Shown: piece by piece, positions 44,319-56,000 of the stretch
Numbering within the stretch: the stretch's first letter is position 1
How the letters are laid out: every line of letters starts with the position of its first letter
Assembly: GCF_902713425.1 (NCBI RefSeq)
Contig: NC_081211.1
Span: 12,308,264-12,372,263 of the forward strand
Direction: 5' to 3'
Length of the DNA stretch: 64,000 nt
Source: Acipenser ruthenus
Lineage: Eukaryota; Chordata; Actinopteri; Acipenseriformes; Acipenseridae
Notes under the pieces: model-generated
What the model was told of the DNA's origin: nothing
Seen by the model: the letters and a program-made list of their open reading frames with translations, nothing else
Databases searched by the model: none
Position numbers and translations under genes: made by a program

Positions 44319-46172
44319 ATGCACCAACGACATCTGGGTGCGCAAAACTATACTCACCGGGTACACCCTTCAATTCCGGTTAAACCCCCCCCCCCCTTCA
44401 GGGGAGTGGTGGTAACTGCAGTGAAGGACTCGGTTCAGTCCTCAGCTCTAAATGCAGAAATACAGGCATTGCTCAAGAAGCGTGCCATTCAACTAGTAGA
44501 CCCTGCTCTGACCGACCAGGGGTTCTACTCCAAGTACTTCCTAGTGCCAAAAAAGGACGGCGGGCTCCGCCCTATTTTAGATCTGCGACTACTGAACAAA
44601 TACCTACGGGTGTTGTCGTTCAAGATGCTTACGCACAGGCACATTGTCCAGTCTGTCCGGCAGGGCGACTGGTTTACCACCGTAGATCTCACAGATGCAT
44701 ACTTTCACGTTCCCATCTGTCTGGGTCACAGGAAGTACCTACGATTCGCATTTCAGAGCAGGGTCTACGAGTTTGGTGTCCTGCCATTCGGCCTGTCTCT
44801 AGCTCCTCGAACCTTTTCGAAGTGTATGGATGCCATTTTAGCCCCCTTGCGGGCTCAAGGCGTCCGACTGCTGAACTATCTGGACGACTGGCTCGTCTGC
44901 GCGCAGTCAAAGGAGCAGTTGGCACAGCACACAGTGATGGTTACAAATCATCTTCAGCGGCTAGGTCTGAAGGTCAATTCAGAAAAGAGCCGCCTCGTGC
45001 CGAGCCAACAGACCGAATTCTTGGGTCTGCATCTGGACTCTGTGTCCATGGAAGCGACCCTGTCGACACAAAGAGTTGCCTCGCTGGAGCGGTGTCTCTC
45101 CCTATTCAGGTTGAGAGAAACAGTCAGCATGGAGCTGTGTCAGCGCATGCTGGGGTTGATGGCTGCCACCTCGCAAGCCCTTCCTTTGGGCTTACTACAC
45201 CAGAGACCTCTGCAGGCCTGGTTCAATGCCTTCGCGTTGCATCCGCGGAGAGACAAACACCGCAGGTTGAGGGTATCCCGAACCTGCTGGGAAGCACTGC
45301 GCTGGTGGAAAGTTCCGTCGAACATCCGCCAGGGCGTACGCTTGGGTCCCATCTTCCGAAGGGAGGTTATTACGACCGACGCTTCCAACCAGGGTTGGGG
45401 AGCAGTCTGGAACGGGTCGGGGACTCGCGGAGTGTGGTCAGGACCCTGGAGGTCGGCCCACATCAATGCTCTGGAACTCAGAGCGGTGGACCTTGCCCTT
45501 CGGCACTTCTTGCCAGTGCTTCTAGGCAAGCACGTGTTAGTGCGGGCAGACAACACCACGGTAGTGGCGTATATCAACCGCCAGGGCGGCTTGCGGTCCC
45601 CCAGTCTTCACCGGATGGTAACACGGCTGTTGCTTTGGGCACAACCGCGTTTAGCCTCTCTGCGTGCGGTTCACCTACCGGGCAGAGTCAATTACGCAGC
45701 GGATCTCCTGTCCAGAGGAGGTCCTCTTGCAGGCGAATGGCGTCTTCACCCTCGGGTGGTAGAGCGCATTTGGGACTGGTTAGGCACAGCGCAAGTCGAT
45801 CTCTTCGCTTCGCGAGAGACCACGCACTGTCCCCTATGGTTCTCGGTGAAGGACCTCGACAGCCCCCTAGGAGTCGATGCACTGGCTCACGAATGGCCGC
45901 CAGGGCTCCTGTACGCATTTCCACCGATTCCGATGCTCCCCGCCTTCTTGGAGAAGGTCAGGGTAGAGCAAGCGACAGTGATTCTGATCGCTCCTCGGTG
46001 GCCTCGGAGGCTATGGTTCCCGAGTCTGGTGCAGTTGTTGCACGGTCGCCCGAGGGAGCTCCCTCTGCGAGCGGACCTGTTGTCCCAAGCCCAAGGAGGG
46101 CTATGGCACCCAAACCCCAAACTCATGCAGTTATGGGCTTGGCCCCTGAACGGGAGCGCCTGTCAGCCTTAG
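44319..46172 (+). mobile_element. DIRS reverse transcriptase and RNase H part
   Basis: Reverse transcriptase motifs in order are KKDGGLRPILDLR, TVDLTDAYFHVPI, LPFGLSLAPRTFSK and YLDDWL. RNase H motifs are TDASNQGWGAVWN, INALELRAVDLAL and RADNTTVVAYINRQGG. The C-terminal stretch (VDLFASRETTHCPLW, then WPPGLLYAFPP, then LIAPRWPRRLW) matches the region that in DIRS elements carries a methyltransferase-like domain. The part overlaps the start of the recombinase part, as is usual in the family. Confidence 0.92.
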
Positions 46173-46950
46173 GGCTTTCGACGGCGGTTATATCCACCAT
46201 TCAGAGTGCGAGAGCGCCCTCTACTCGGTCGCAATATGCGTATAAGTGGCAATTATTTCAGAGTTGGTGTCTGGCTGAGGGCCATGACCCGGTCTCCTGC
46301 CCTATGGCAGTGATATTACAGTTTCTGCAGAAGCTGCTAGATGAGGGGAAGTCTCCCTCTACACTTAAAGTGTATTTGGCTGCTATTTCGGCTTGCCATG
46401 TACGCATTGACGGGTTATCACCTGGTTGCCATTTTCTGGCATCTCAGTTCCTAAAGGGCGCAAGACGCTTGCGGCCTCCAAGGTCGACCAGTTTACCGTC
46501 ATGGAGCCTTGATGTGGTGCTAGAAGCCCTTACCAAGGCACCGTTCGAGCCTCTCCACAGTGTGGATATGAAGTTCGTGTCTATTAAGACTGCGTTTTTG
46601 CTATCAGTGGTATCAGCAAAACGCGTGGGCGAGTTACATGCACTTTCGGTGCATTCATCATGTACTAGTTTCGCAGGAGACGGTTCTAAGGTCTCCATGC
46701 GTCCAAATCCGGCCTTTTTACCCAAGGTCATATCCCCGTTTCACATGAACCAACCAGTCGAGTTGATGGCGTTCCATCCTCCTCCTTTTTCTTCCCCAGA
46801 GGAAGAGCGGTTACACATGCTCTGCCCTGTGCGGGCATTGAGGTGTTATATTGACCGCACAAAGACTGTGAGGCAAACAGAACAGCTGTTCATATGCCAT
46901 GGTTCTAAATCTTTGGGTCAGCCGTTGTCTAAGCAACGCCTTTCTCACTG

Positions 46951-48864
46951 CGATCTGCTGAAAAGAAATGGAAGAGAACCAAACTCCCTGCTGCCCTAGA
47001 CCTTTACCGCACTCTCCTCTCCTCCTTCTCCTCTACTCTCTCCTCTGCTAAATGTGCTTATTTCCAATCTGTAATCGAAGCCTCCACTAACAACCCACGT
47101 AAACTATTCTCTACCTTCTCCTCCCTCCTAAACCCTCCCCCCCCTCCTCCTCCCTCCTCTATCTCCCCTGACGACTTTGCCTCCTTCTTCTCTTCTAAAA
47201 TCTCAGATATCCGCAAACTCTTTAACACCTCTCCCTCCCCCGCACCCCCTCCTGCTCCAACACCTACACCCACTACATCCCCTACTAACTCGCCTTCCCT
47301 CTCCACCTTCTTGCCCCTCTCAGACTCTGACCTCTCCTCCCTGCTCCAGGGTCACAAACCCACCACGTGTGCCTTGGACCCCCTCCCCACTCACCTCTTT
47401 CAAGCTGCTGCTCCTGCTCTACTCCCCTTCATCTCCTCACTCCTCAACACCTCTCTACTTTCTGGCATCTTTCCCTCTGCCTTCAAAAAAGCCTCTATCA
47501 CTCCCCTCCTCAAAAAACCTACCCTCGACCCCACCTCCTTCCAGAGCTACCGTCCTGTCTCCCTCCTACCCTTCCTCTCCAAAACCCTCGAGCAGACTGT
47601 ACACCGCCAGCTCTCTGCTTTCCTGTCCAACCACTCTCTGCTTGACCCTCTCCAATCTGGCTTCCGCTCTGCTCACTCCACTGAAACCGCCCTCCTGTCT
47701 GTCACCAACTCACTTAAGTGTGCCCGAGCTGCCTCTCTCTCCTCTGTCCTAATTCTCCTCGACCTCTCTGCTGCCTTTGACACTGTTGATCACTCTATTC
47801 TACTATCATCTCTTGCTGACCTGGGGATCTCTGGCACTGCTCTGGCCTGGTTCTCCTCCTACCTCTCCAACCGCACTTACCAGGTAACCTGGCGTGGAGC
47901 AACCTCCACACCTCACCCTCTCTTAACTGGAGTCCCCCAAGGGTCAGTCTTGGGTCCTCTCCTGTTCTCTCTCTACACCCGCTCCCTGGGCCCCCTCATC
48001 GCATCCTATGGTTTCTCATACCATTTCTATGCTGATGATGCTCAGATTTTCCTCTCCTTCCCCACCTCTGACTCCACCATCTCCTCCCGTATCTCTACCT
48101 GTCTGTCTGCAATTTCCTCCTGGATGCACTCGCATCACCTCAAACTCAATCTCTCAAAATCTGACCTCCTTTTCTTTCCCTCCTCCTCCCCCTCCTCTGA
48201 TCTCTCTATCTCTGTTCCTCTGGAATCTACCACACTCTCTCCCTCTTCCTCAGCTAAGAACCTTGGAGTCACCCTGGACCCCTGCCTCTCTTATTCCCAG
48301 CACATCTCCACTCTGGCACGCACTTGCCGATTCTTCCTGAGCAACATCCGAAGAATCCGACCCTTCCTCACCAACTATGCTACCCAGCTCCTGGTCCAGG
48401 CCCTGGTACTCTCCCGCCTAGACTACTGCAACTCCCTCCTGGCTGGCCTCCCTGCGTCCGCCACCCATCCGCTCCAGCTCATCCAGAACTCTGCTGCCCG
48501 CCTGGTGTTCTCTCTGCCTCGCTTCGCCCACGCTACTCCACTACTCCGCTCGCTCCACTGGCTCCCGATCACCGCTCGCATCCACTTCAAGACTCTTGTA
48601 CTAGCCTACAGATGCCTTGACCAGACTGCACCCAGCTACCTCCAGACCCTCATCTCTCCCTACACCCCCACTCGACCTCTCCGCTCCGCCTGCACTAGAA
48701 GACTGGCTCTACCTCCGCTACGCTCCCCTGCCTCCCGAGCCTGCTCCTTCTCCACCCTTGCTCCGCAGTGGTGGAACGACCTTCCTACAGATGTCAGGAC
48801 TGCCCAGTCCCTGACCACATTCCGGCGCCTCCTTAAGACTCACCTCTTCAAACAGCACCTGTAG
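46951..48864 (+). CDS. L2 ORF2 fragment: reverse transcriptase and C-terminal domain
   Basis: The frame is open from the truncation point to the natural stop (637 codons, no internal stop), although there is no native start and the endonuclease domain is missing. Motifs with rough residue positions are [13 protein letters not shown] (about 268), [16 protein letters not shown] (about 327), [11 protein letters not shown] with the YADD active site (about 358), [14 protein letters not shown] (about 400), [17 protein letters not shown] (about 486) and [13 protein letters not shown] near the end. The intact frame suggests a recent insertion. By itself the copy cannot retrotranspose. Confidence 0.9.
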   Translation, partial: RSAEKKWKRTKLPAALDLYRTLLSSFSSTLSSAKCAYFQSVIEASTNNPRKLFSTFSSLLNPPPPPPPSSISPDDFASFFSSKISDIRKLFNTSPSPAPPPAPTPTPTTSPTNSPSLSTFLPLSDSDLSSLLQGHKPTTCALDPLPTHLFQAAAPALLPFISSLLNTSLLSGIFPSAFKKASITPLLKKPTLDPTSFQSYRPVSLLPFLSKTLEQTVHRQLSAFLSNHSLLDPLQSGFRSAHSTETALLSVTNSLKCARAASLSSVLILLDLSAAFDTVDHSILLSSLADLGISGTALAWFSSYLSNRTYQVTWRGATSTPHPLLTGVPQGSVLGPLLFSLYTRSLGPLIASYGFSYHFYADDAQIFLSFPTSDSTISSRISTCLSAISSWMHSHHLKLNLSKSDLLFFPSSSPSSDLSISVPLESTTLSPSSSAKNLGVTLDPCLSYSQHISTLARTCRFFLSNIRRIRPFLTNYATQLLVQALVLSRLDYCNSLLAGLPASATHPLQLIQNSAARLVFSLPRFAHATPLLRSLHWLPITARIHFKTLVLAYRCLDQTAPSYLQTLISPYTPTRPLRSACTRRLALPPLRSPASRACSFSTLAPQWWNDLPTDVRTAQSLTTFRRLLKTHLFKQHL

Positions 48865-49258
48865 AACTCCTCTGTTGTATCCTGGGACACTATCACCCTT
48901 CATTTAAATATGCTTTATTTTGCTCTTATCTGCCCCCTATTTTACTACATTTAATCCTGTACTTCAGAATATTGTAATCTGCCAAGTGTTTAACCTGTAG
49001 TATTTTGTACTTAATCATATCCTGATGTAACTATCACTATTTAATCATATCCTGATGTAACTTTCACTATTATCTGCTGTATTATTGAATTGTGGTTTGT
49101 CACACTTGAAAAAAAAAAAAATTATTGTATTTCTTGCTCTTATTGTATGACTTGTATTGTAACACTTGAATGTATTTGTATTTGCTTGTGATTGTAAGTC
49201 GCCCTGGATAAGGGCGTCTGCTAAGAAATAAATAATAATAATAATAATAATAATAATA
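46951..49258 (+). mobile_element. 5'-truncated L2 LINE inserted in the DIRS element
   Basis: The insert begins within the linker upstream of RT ([16 protein letters not shown]) and ends with the L2 tail GTAAGTCGCCCTGGATAAGG, GCGTCTGCTAAGAAATAA and (AAT)n. No clear target duplication was seen. The 3' untranslated part holds a near-exact tandem duplication of about 30 bp (about 49,014-49,075, around AATCATATCCTGATGTAACT) and an A-run near 49,110. Sense orientation matches the host element. Confidence 0.92.
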
Positions 49259-49688
49259 GTGGATGCTATTCAGTTAGCATATGATTCTATGGGCCTTCCG
49301 CCACCAGGGCAGTTGAAGGCACATTCCACTAGGGGTATGGCAACATCCTGGGCCCTCTTTAGAGGGGTGCCGATGTCTGACATTTGCGCTGCAGCCAGTT
49401 GGGTTACACCGCATACATTTACGAGGTTCTACCGGTTAAATGTACTGGAATCCTCTGCTCCGTCATTTGGAGCATCTGTGTTGCACTCTATGACGCCTCA
49501 GGTTGCGGACGTGTAGAGTGGTTGACAATATGGTGTGACTATTCCACCTTAAGACAGGTGTCATTGCGAGCATAGACGCTGAGGCGCAGCTCTGCATATG
49601 TGTAGATGTACTGCCTACGCAGTTGCGTTATGACGTAAGTCTGTCCTACTGCCGAGAATCCTCCCTCGCGACGGCTTGGGTACACTGT

Positions 49689-49779
49689 TCCCATACCTTG
49701 ATGGTTATTTTCGACTTGAAAGGGAACGATAGGTTGCGGATGCAACCCCGGTTCCCTGAAAGAGAAAATAACCATCAAG
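49689..49779. repeat. DIRS internal complementary region
   Basis: Consists of the inverse of the left ITR end (TACCTTGATGGTTATTTTCG, then ACTTGAAAGGG) joined through AAC (49725-49727) to the inverse of the right ITR end (GATAGGTTGCGG, then AACCCCGGTTCCCTGAAAG). This is the template region that DIRS elements use to complete their ends and close the circular intermediate. Confidence 0.9.
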
Positions 49780-49815
49780 CCGCGAGGTCGCTCTGGAGGC
49801 CTTCACGGCCTGAAG

Positions 49816-50015
49816 GGCAAAAGAGGAAGTGACTCTCCACGCGTTGCGTATAGTAAGCTCCCAGGAGGGCGGGCTTACACGGCAGATTGCGCGGAGGCCT
49901 ATCGGCAGCTTTGACATAAAGCTCAGCCAATCCCTACTGCCTGACGGCAATGTCCCATACCTTGATGGTTATTTTCTCTTTCAGGGAACCGGGGTTGCAT
50001 CCGCAACCTATCGTT
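49816..50015 (-). repeat. DIRS right inverted terminal repeat
   Basis: The inverse of the left ITR, with a family-typical extension at the outer end (about 30 bases, GGTTGCATCCGCAACCTATC) that has no counterpart at the left tip but matches the internal complementary region. Confidence 0.9.
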
Positions 50016-53000
50016 GTTTTGTATTAGTTTGTATTAGTTTGTATTGGGTGGTTGTTTTGTATTAGTTTGTATTGGGTGGTTGTCTTGTATTAGTTTGTAT
50101 TGGGTGTTTGTTTTGTATTGGTTTGTATTGGTGTTTGTTTTGTATTCATTTGTATTGGGTGTTTGTTTTGTATTGGTTTGTATTGGGTGGTTGTTTTGTA
50201 TTAGTTTGTATTGGTGGTTGTTTTGTATTAGTTTGTATTAGTTTGTATTGGTGTTTGTTTTGTATTGGTTTGTATTGCTGTTTGTTTTGTATTAGTTTGT
50301 ATTGGTTTGTATTGGGTGTTTGTTTTGTATTGGTTTGTATTGGGTGGTTGTTTTGTATTAGTTTGTATTAGTGTGTATTGGTGTTTGTTTTGTATTGGTT
50401 TGTATTGGGTGTTTGTTATGTATTAGTTTGTATTGGGTGTTTGTTTTGTATTGGTTTGTATTGGTGTTTGTTTTGTATTGGTTTGTATTGGGTGGTTGTT
50501 TTGTATTAGTTTGTATTAGTTTGTATTGGTGTTTGTTTTGTATTGGTTTGTATTGGGTGTTTGTTTTGTATTAGTTTGTATTGGGTGTTTGTTTTGTATT
50601 AGTTTGTATTAGTTTGTATTGGTGTTTGTTTTGTATTGGTTTGTATTGGTGTTTGTTTTGTATTAGTTTGTATTGGTTTGTATTGGGTGTTTGTTTTGTA
50701 TTGGTTTGTATTGGGTGGTTGTTTTGTATTGGTTTGTATTGGTGTTTGTTTTGTATTGGTTTGTATTGGGTGTTTGTTTTGTATTAGTTTGTATTGGTGT
50801 TTGTTTTGTATTGGTTTGTATTGGGTGTTTGTTATGTATTAGTTTGTACTGGGTTTTTGTTTTGTATTGGTTTGTATTGGTGTTTGTTTTGTATTGGTTT
50901 GTATTGGGTGGTTGTTTTGTATTAGTTTGTATTAGTTTGTATTGGTGTTTGTTTTGTATTGGTTTGTATTGGGTGGTTGTTTTGTATTAGTTTGTATTGG
51001 TGGTTGTTTTGTATTAGTTTGTATTAGTTTGTATTGGTGTTTGTTTTGTATTGGTTTGTATTGGGTGTTTGTTTTGTATTAGTTTGTATTGGTTTGTATT
51101 GGTGTTTGTTTTGTATTAGTTTGTATTGGGTGTTTGTTTTGTATTGGTTTGTATTGGGTGGTTGTTTTGTATTAGTTTGTATTAGTTTGTATTGGTGTTT
51201 GTATTGTATTGGTTTGTTTTGGGTGTTTGTTTTGTATTGGTTTGTATTGGGTGGTTGTTTTGTATTAGTTTGTATTGGTGTTTGTTTTGTATTCGTTTGT
51301 ATTGGGTGTTTGTTTTGTATTGGTTTGTATTGGTGTTTGTTTTGTATTAGTTTGTATTGGTGTTTGTTTTGTATTGGTTTGTATTGGTTTGTATTGGGTG
51401 TTTGTTTTGTATTAGTTTGTATTGGTTTGTATTGGTGTTTGTTTTGTATTAGTTTGTATTGGGTGTTTGTTTTGTATTGGTTTGTATTGGGTGGTTGTTT
51501 TGTATTAGTTTGTATTAGTTTGTATTGGTGTTTGTTTTGTATTGGTTTGTATTGGGTGTTTGTTTTGTATTGGTTTGTATTGGGTGGTTGTTTTGTATTA
51601 GTTTGTATTGGTGTTTGTTTTGTATTAGTTTGTATTGGGTGTTTGTTTTGTATTGGTTTGTATTGGGTGTTTGTTTTGTATTGGTTTGTATTGGTGTTTG
51701 TTTTGTATTGGTTTGTATTGGTGTTTGTTTTGTATTAGTTTGTATTGGGTGTTTGTTTTGTATTAGTTTGTATTGGGTGTTTGTTTTGTATTGGTTTGTA
51801 TTGGGTGTTTGTTTTGTATTGGTTTGTATTGGGTGTTTGTTTTGTATTAGTTTGTATTGGGTGTTTGTTTTGTATTGGTTTGTATTGGTGTTTGTTTTGT
51901 ATTGGTTTGTATTGGTGTTTGTTTTGTATTGGTTTGTATTGGTGTTTGTTTTGTATTCGTTTGTATTGGGTGTTTTTTTTGTATTAGTTTGTATTGGGTG
52001 TTTGTTTTGTATTGGTTTGTATTGGGTGTTTGTTTTGTATTGGTTTGTATTGGTGTTTGTTTTGTATTGGTTTGTATTGGTGTTTGTTTTGTATTCATTT
52101 GTATTGGGTGTTTGTTTTGTATTAGTTTGTATTGGGTGGTTGTTTTGTATTAGTTTGTATTGGTGTTTGTTTTGTATTAGTTTGTATTGGGTGTTTGTTT
52201 TGTATTGGTTTGTATTGGGTGTTTGTTTTGTATTGGTTTGTATTGGTGTTTGTTTTGTATTGGTTTGTATTGGTGTTTGTTTTGTATTAGTTTGTATTGG
52301 GTGTTTGTTTTGTATTAGTTTGTATTGGGTGTTTGTTTTGTATTGGTTTGTATTGGGTGTTTGTTTTGTATTGGATTGTATTGGGTGTTTGTTTTGTATT
52401 AGTTTGTATTGGGTGTTTGTTTTGTATTGGTTTGTATTGGTGTTTGTTTTGTATTGGTTTGTATTGGTGTTTGTTTTGTATTGGTTTGTATTGGTGTTTG
52501 TTTTGTATTCGTTTGTATTGGGTGTTTTTTTTGTATTAGTTTGTATTGGGTGTTTGTTTTGTATTGGTTTGTATTGGGTGTTTGTTTTGTATTGGTTTGT
52601 ATTGGTGTTTGTTTTGTATTGGTTTGTATTGGGTGTTTGTTTTGTATTAGTTTGTATTGGTGTTTGTTTTGTATTAGTTTGTATTAGTTTGTATTGGGTG
52701 GTTGTTTTGTATTAGTTTGTATTGGGTGGTTGTCTTGTATTAGTTTGTATTGGGTGTTTGTTTTGTATTGGTTTGTATTGCTGTTTGTTTTGTATTCGTT
52801 TGTATTTGGTGTTTGTTTTGTATTGGTTTGTATTGGGTGGTTGTTTTGTATTAGTTTGTATTGGTGGTTGTTTTGTATTAGTTTGTATTAGTTTGTAATG
52901 GTGTTTGTTTTGTATTGGTTTGTATTGGTGTTTGTTTTGTATTAGTTTGTATTGGTTTGTATTGGGTGTTTTTTTTGTATTGGTTTGTATTGGGTGGTTG

Positions 53001-56000
53001 TTTTGTATTAGTTTGTATTAGTTTGTATTGGTGTTTGTTTTGTATTGGTTTGTATTGGGTGTTTGTTTTGTATTAGTTTGTATTGGGTGTTTGTTTTGTA
53101 TTGGTTTGTATTGGTGTTTGTTTTGTATTGGTTTGTATTGGGTGGTTGTTTTGTATTAGTTTGTATTCGTTTGTATTGGTGTTTGTTTTCTATTGGTTTG
53201 TATTGGGTGTTTGTTTTGTATTAGTTTGTATTGGGTGTTTGTTTTGTATTGGTTTGTATTGGTGTTTGTTTTGTATTGGTTTGTATTGGGTGTTTGTTTT
53301 GTATTAGTTTGTATTGGGTGTTTGTTTTGTATTGGTTTGTATTGGTGTTTCTTTTGTATTCGTTTGTATTGGGTGTTTGTTTTGTATTGGTTTGTAATGG
53401 GTGGTTGTTTTGTATGAGTTTGTATTGGTGGTTGTTTTGTATTAGTTTGTATTAGTTTGTATTGGTGTTTGTTTTGTATTGGTTTGTATTGGTGTTTGTT
53501 TTGTATTGGTTTGTATTGGTTTGTATTGGGTGTTTGTTTTGTATTAGTTTGTATTGGTTTGTATTGGTGTTTGTTTTGTATTAGTTTGTATTGGGTGTTT
53601 GTTTTGTATTGGTTTGTATTGGGTGGTTGTTTTGTATTAGTTTGTATTAGCTTGTATTGGTGTTTGTTTTGTATTGGTTTGTATTGGGTGTTTGTTTTGT
53701 ATTGGTTTGTATTGGGTGGTTGTTTTGTATTAGTTTGTATTGGTGTTTGTTTTGTATTAGTTTGTATTGGGTGTTTGTTTTGTATTGGTTTGTATTGGGT
53801 GTTTGTTTTGTATTGGTTTGTATTGGTGTTTGTTTTGTATTGGTTTGTATTGGTGTTTGTTTTGTATTAGTTTGTATTGGGTGTTTGTTTTGTATTAGTT
53901 TGTATTGGGTGTTTGTTTTGTATTGGTTTGTATTGGGTGTTTGTTTTGTATTGGTTTGTATTGGGTGTTTGTTTTGTATTAGTTTGTATTGGGTGTTTGT
54001 TTTGTATTGGTTTGTATTGGTGTTTGTTTTGTATTGGTTTGTATTGGTGTTTGTTTTGTATTGGTTTGTATTGGTGTTTGTTTTGTATTCGTTTGTATTG
54101 GGTGTTTTTTTTGTATTAGTTTGTATTGGGTGTTTGTTTTGTATTGGTTTGTATTGGGTGTTTGTTTTGTATTGGTTTGTATTGGTGTTTGTTTTGTATT
54201 GGTTTGTATTGGGGGTTTGTTTTGTATTAGTTTGTATTGGTGTTTGTTTTGTATTAGTTTGTATTGGGTGGTTGTTTTGTATTAGTTTGTATTGGTGTTT
54301 GTTTTGTATTAGTTTGTATTGGGTGTTTGTTTTGTATTGGTTTGTATTGGGTGTTTGTTTTGTATTGGTTTGTATTGGTGTTTGTTTTGTATTGGTTTGT
54401 ATTGGTGTTTGTTTTGTATTAGTTTGTATTGGGTGTTTTTTTTGTATTAGTTTGTATTGGGTGTTTGTTTTGTATTGGTTTGTATTGGTGTTTGTTTTGT
54501 ATTGGTTTGTATTGGTGTTTGTTTTGTATTGGTTTGTATTGGGTGTTTGTTTTGTATTAGTTTGTATTGGTGTTTGTTTTGTATTAGTTTGTATTAGTTT
54601 GTATTGGGTGGTTGTTTTGTATTAGTTTGTATTGGGTGGTTGTCTTGTATTAGTTTGTATTGGGTGTTTGTTTTGTATTGGTTTGTATTGCTGTTTGTTT
54701 TGTATTCGTTTGTATTGGGTGTTTGTTTTGTATTGGTTTGTATTGGGTGGTTGTTTTGTATTGGTTTGTATTGGTGTTTGTTTTGTATTAGTTTGTATTG
54801 GGTGTTTGTTTTGTATTGGTTTGTATTGGTGTTTGTTTTGTATTGGTTTGTATTGGGTGGTTGTTTTGTATTAGTTTGTATTCGTTTGTATTGGTGTTTG
54901 TTTTCTATTGGTTTGTATTGGGTGTTTGTTTTGTATTAGTTTGTATTGGGTGTTTGTTTTGTATTGGTTTGTATTGGGTGTTTGTTTTGTATTAGTTTGT
55001 ATTGGTGTTTGTTTTGTATTAGTTTGTATTAGTTTGTATTGGGTGGTTGTTTTGTATTAGTTTGTATTGGGTGGTTGTCTTGTATTAGTTTGTATTGGGT
55101 GTTTGTTTTGTATTGGTTTGTATTGCTGTTTGTTTTGTATTCGTTTGTATTGGGTGTTTGTTTTGTATTGGTTTGTATTGGGTGTTTTTTTTGTATTGGT
55201 TTGTATTGGGTGGTTGTTTTGTATTAGTTTGTATTAGTTTGTATTGGGTGGTTGTCTTGTATTAGTTTGTATTGGGTGTTTGTTTTGTATTGGTTTGTAT
55301 TGCTGTTTGTTTTGTATTGGTTTGTATTGGGTGTTTGTTTTGTATTAGTTTGTATTGGGTGTTTGTTTTGTATTGGTTTGTATTGGTGTTTGTTTTGTAT
55401 TGGTTTGTATTGGGTGTTTGTTTTGTATTAGTTTGTATTCGTTTGTATTGGTGTTTGTTTTCTATTGGTTTGTATTGGGTGTTTGTTTGTATTAGTTTGT
55501 ATTGGGTGTTTGTTTTGTATTGGTTTGTATTGGTGTTTGTTTTGTATTGGTTTGTATTGGGTGTTTGTTTTGTATTAGTTTGTATTGGGTGTTTGTTTTG
55601 TATTGGTTTGTATTGGTGTTTCTTTTGTATTCGTTTGTATTGGGTGTTTGTTTTGTATTGGTTTGTAATGGGTGGTTGTTTTGTATTGGTTTGTATTGGT
55701 GTTTGTTTTGTATTGGTTGTATTGGGTGTTTGTTTTGTATTAGTTTGTATTGGGTGTTTGTTTTGTATTGGTTTGTATTGGTGTTTCTTTTGTATTCGTT
55801 TGTATTGGGTGTTTGTTTTGTATTGGTTTGTAATGGGTGGTTGTTTTGTATGAGTTTGTATTGGTGGTTGTTTTGTATTAGTTTGTATTAGTTTGTATTG
55901 GTGTTTGTTTTGTATTGGTTTGTATTGGTGTTTGTTTTGTATTAGTTTGTATTGGTTTGTATTGGTGTTTGTTTTGTATTGGGTGTTTGTTTTGTATTGG

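Larger units (their letters stand above)
46080..49516 (+). mobile_element. DIRS tyrosine recombinase part, split by an L2 insertion
   Basis: The N-terminal portion (about 46,080-46,950) has the SAM-like core-binding region (STRSQYAYKWQLFQSWC, SPSTLKVYLAAISACH) and a catalytic-region start (AFLLSVVSAKRVGEL). The remaining portion lies beyond the L2 (49,259-49,516) with HSTRGMATSWALFRGV, DICAAASWVTPHTFTRFY and the family's tyrosine region. In the family this enzyme integrates a circular DNA intermediate in place of a DDE integrase. Confidence 0.88.
41069..50015 (+). mobile_element. DIRS-type tyrosine-recombinase retroelement, fossil
   Basis: The order is left inverted terminal repeat (ITR), gag-like part, reverse transcriptase/RNase H part, tyrosine recombinase part, internal complementary region, and right ITR in inverse orientation. 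There is no integrase or protease and there are no LTRs, which is the DIRS layout. It is broken: the 5' part is present twice (41069-42096 and again from 42097), and an L2 LINE sits in the recombinase part. Without the L2 and the duplicated part it is about 5.6 kb, a usual size for vertebrate DIRS. The ITRs and the duplicated 5' blocks are still very similar, so it is probably relatively young. It lies inside the GT-rich minisatellite, with GTT at both junctions. Confidence 0.92.

Noticed and set aside
44822-46000. A long open frame overlapping the DIRS reverse transcriptase part in another phase
   Set aside because: Its upstream part is the out-of-phase shadow of the RT/RNase H coding text. 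Only the region from about 46,080 onward looks like recombinase.
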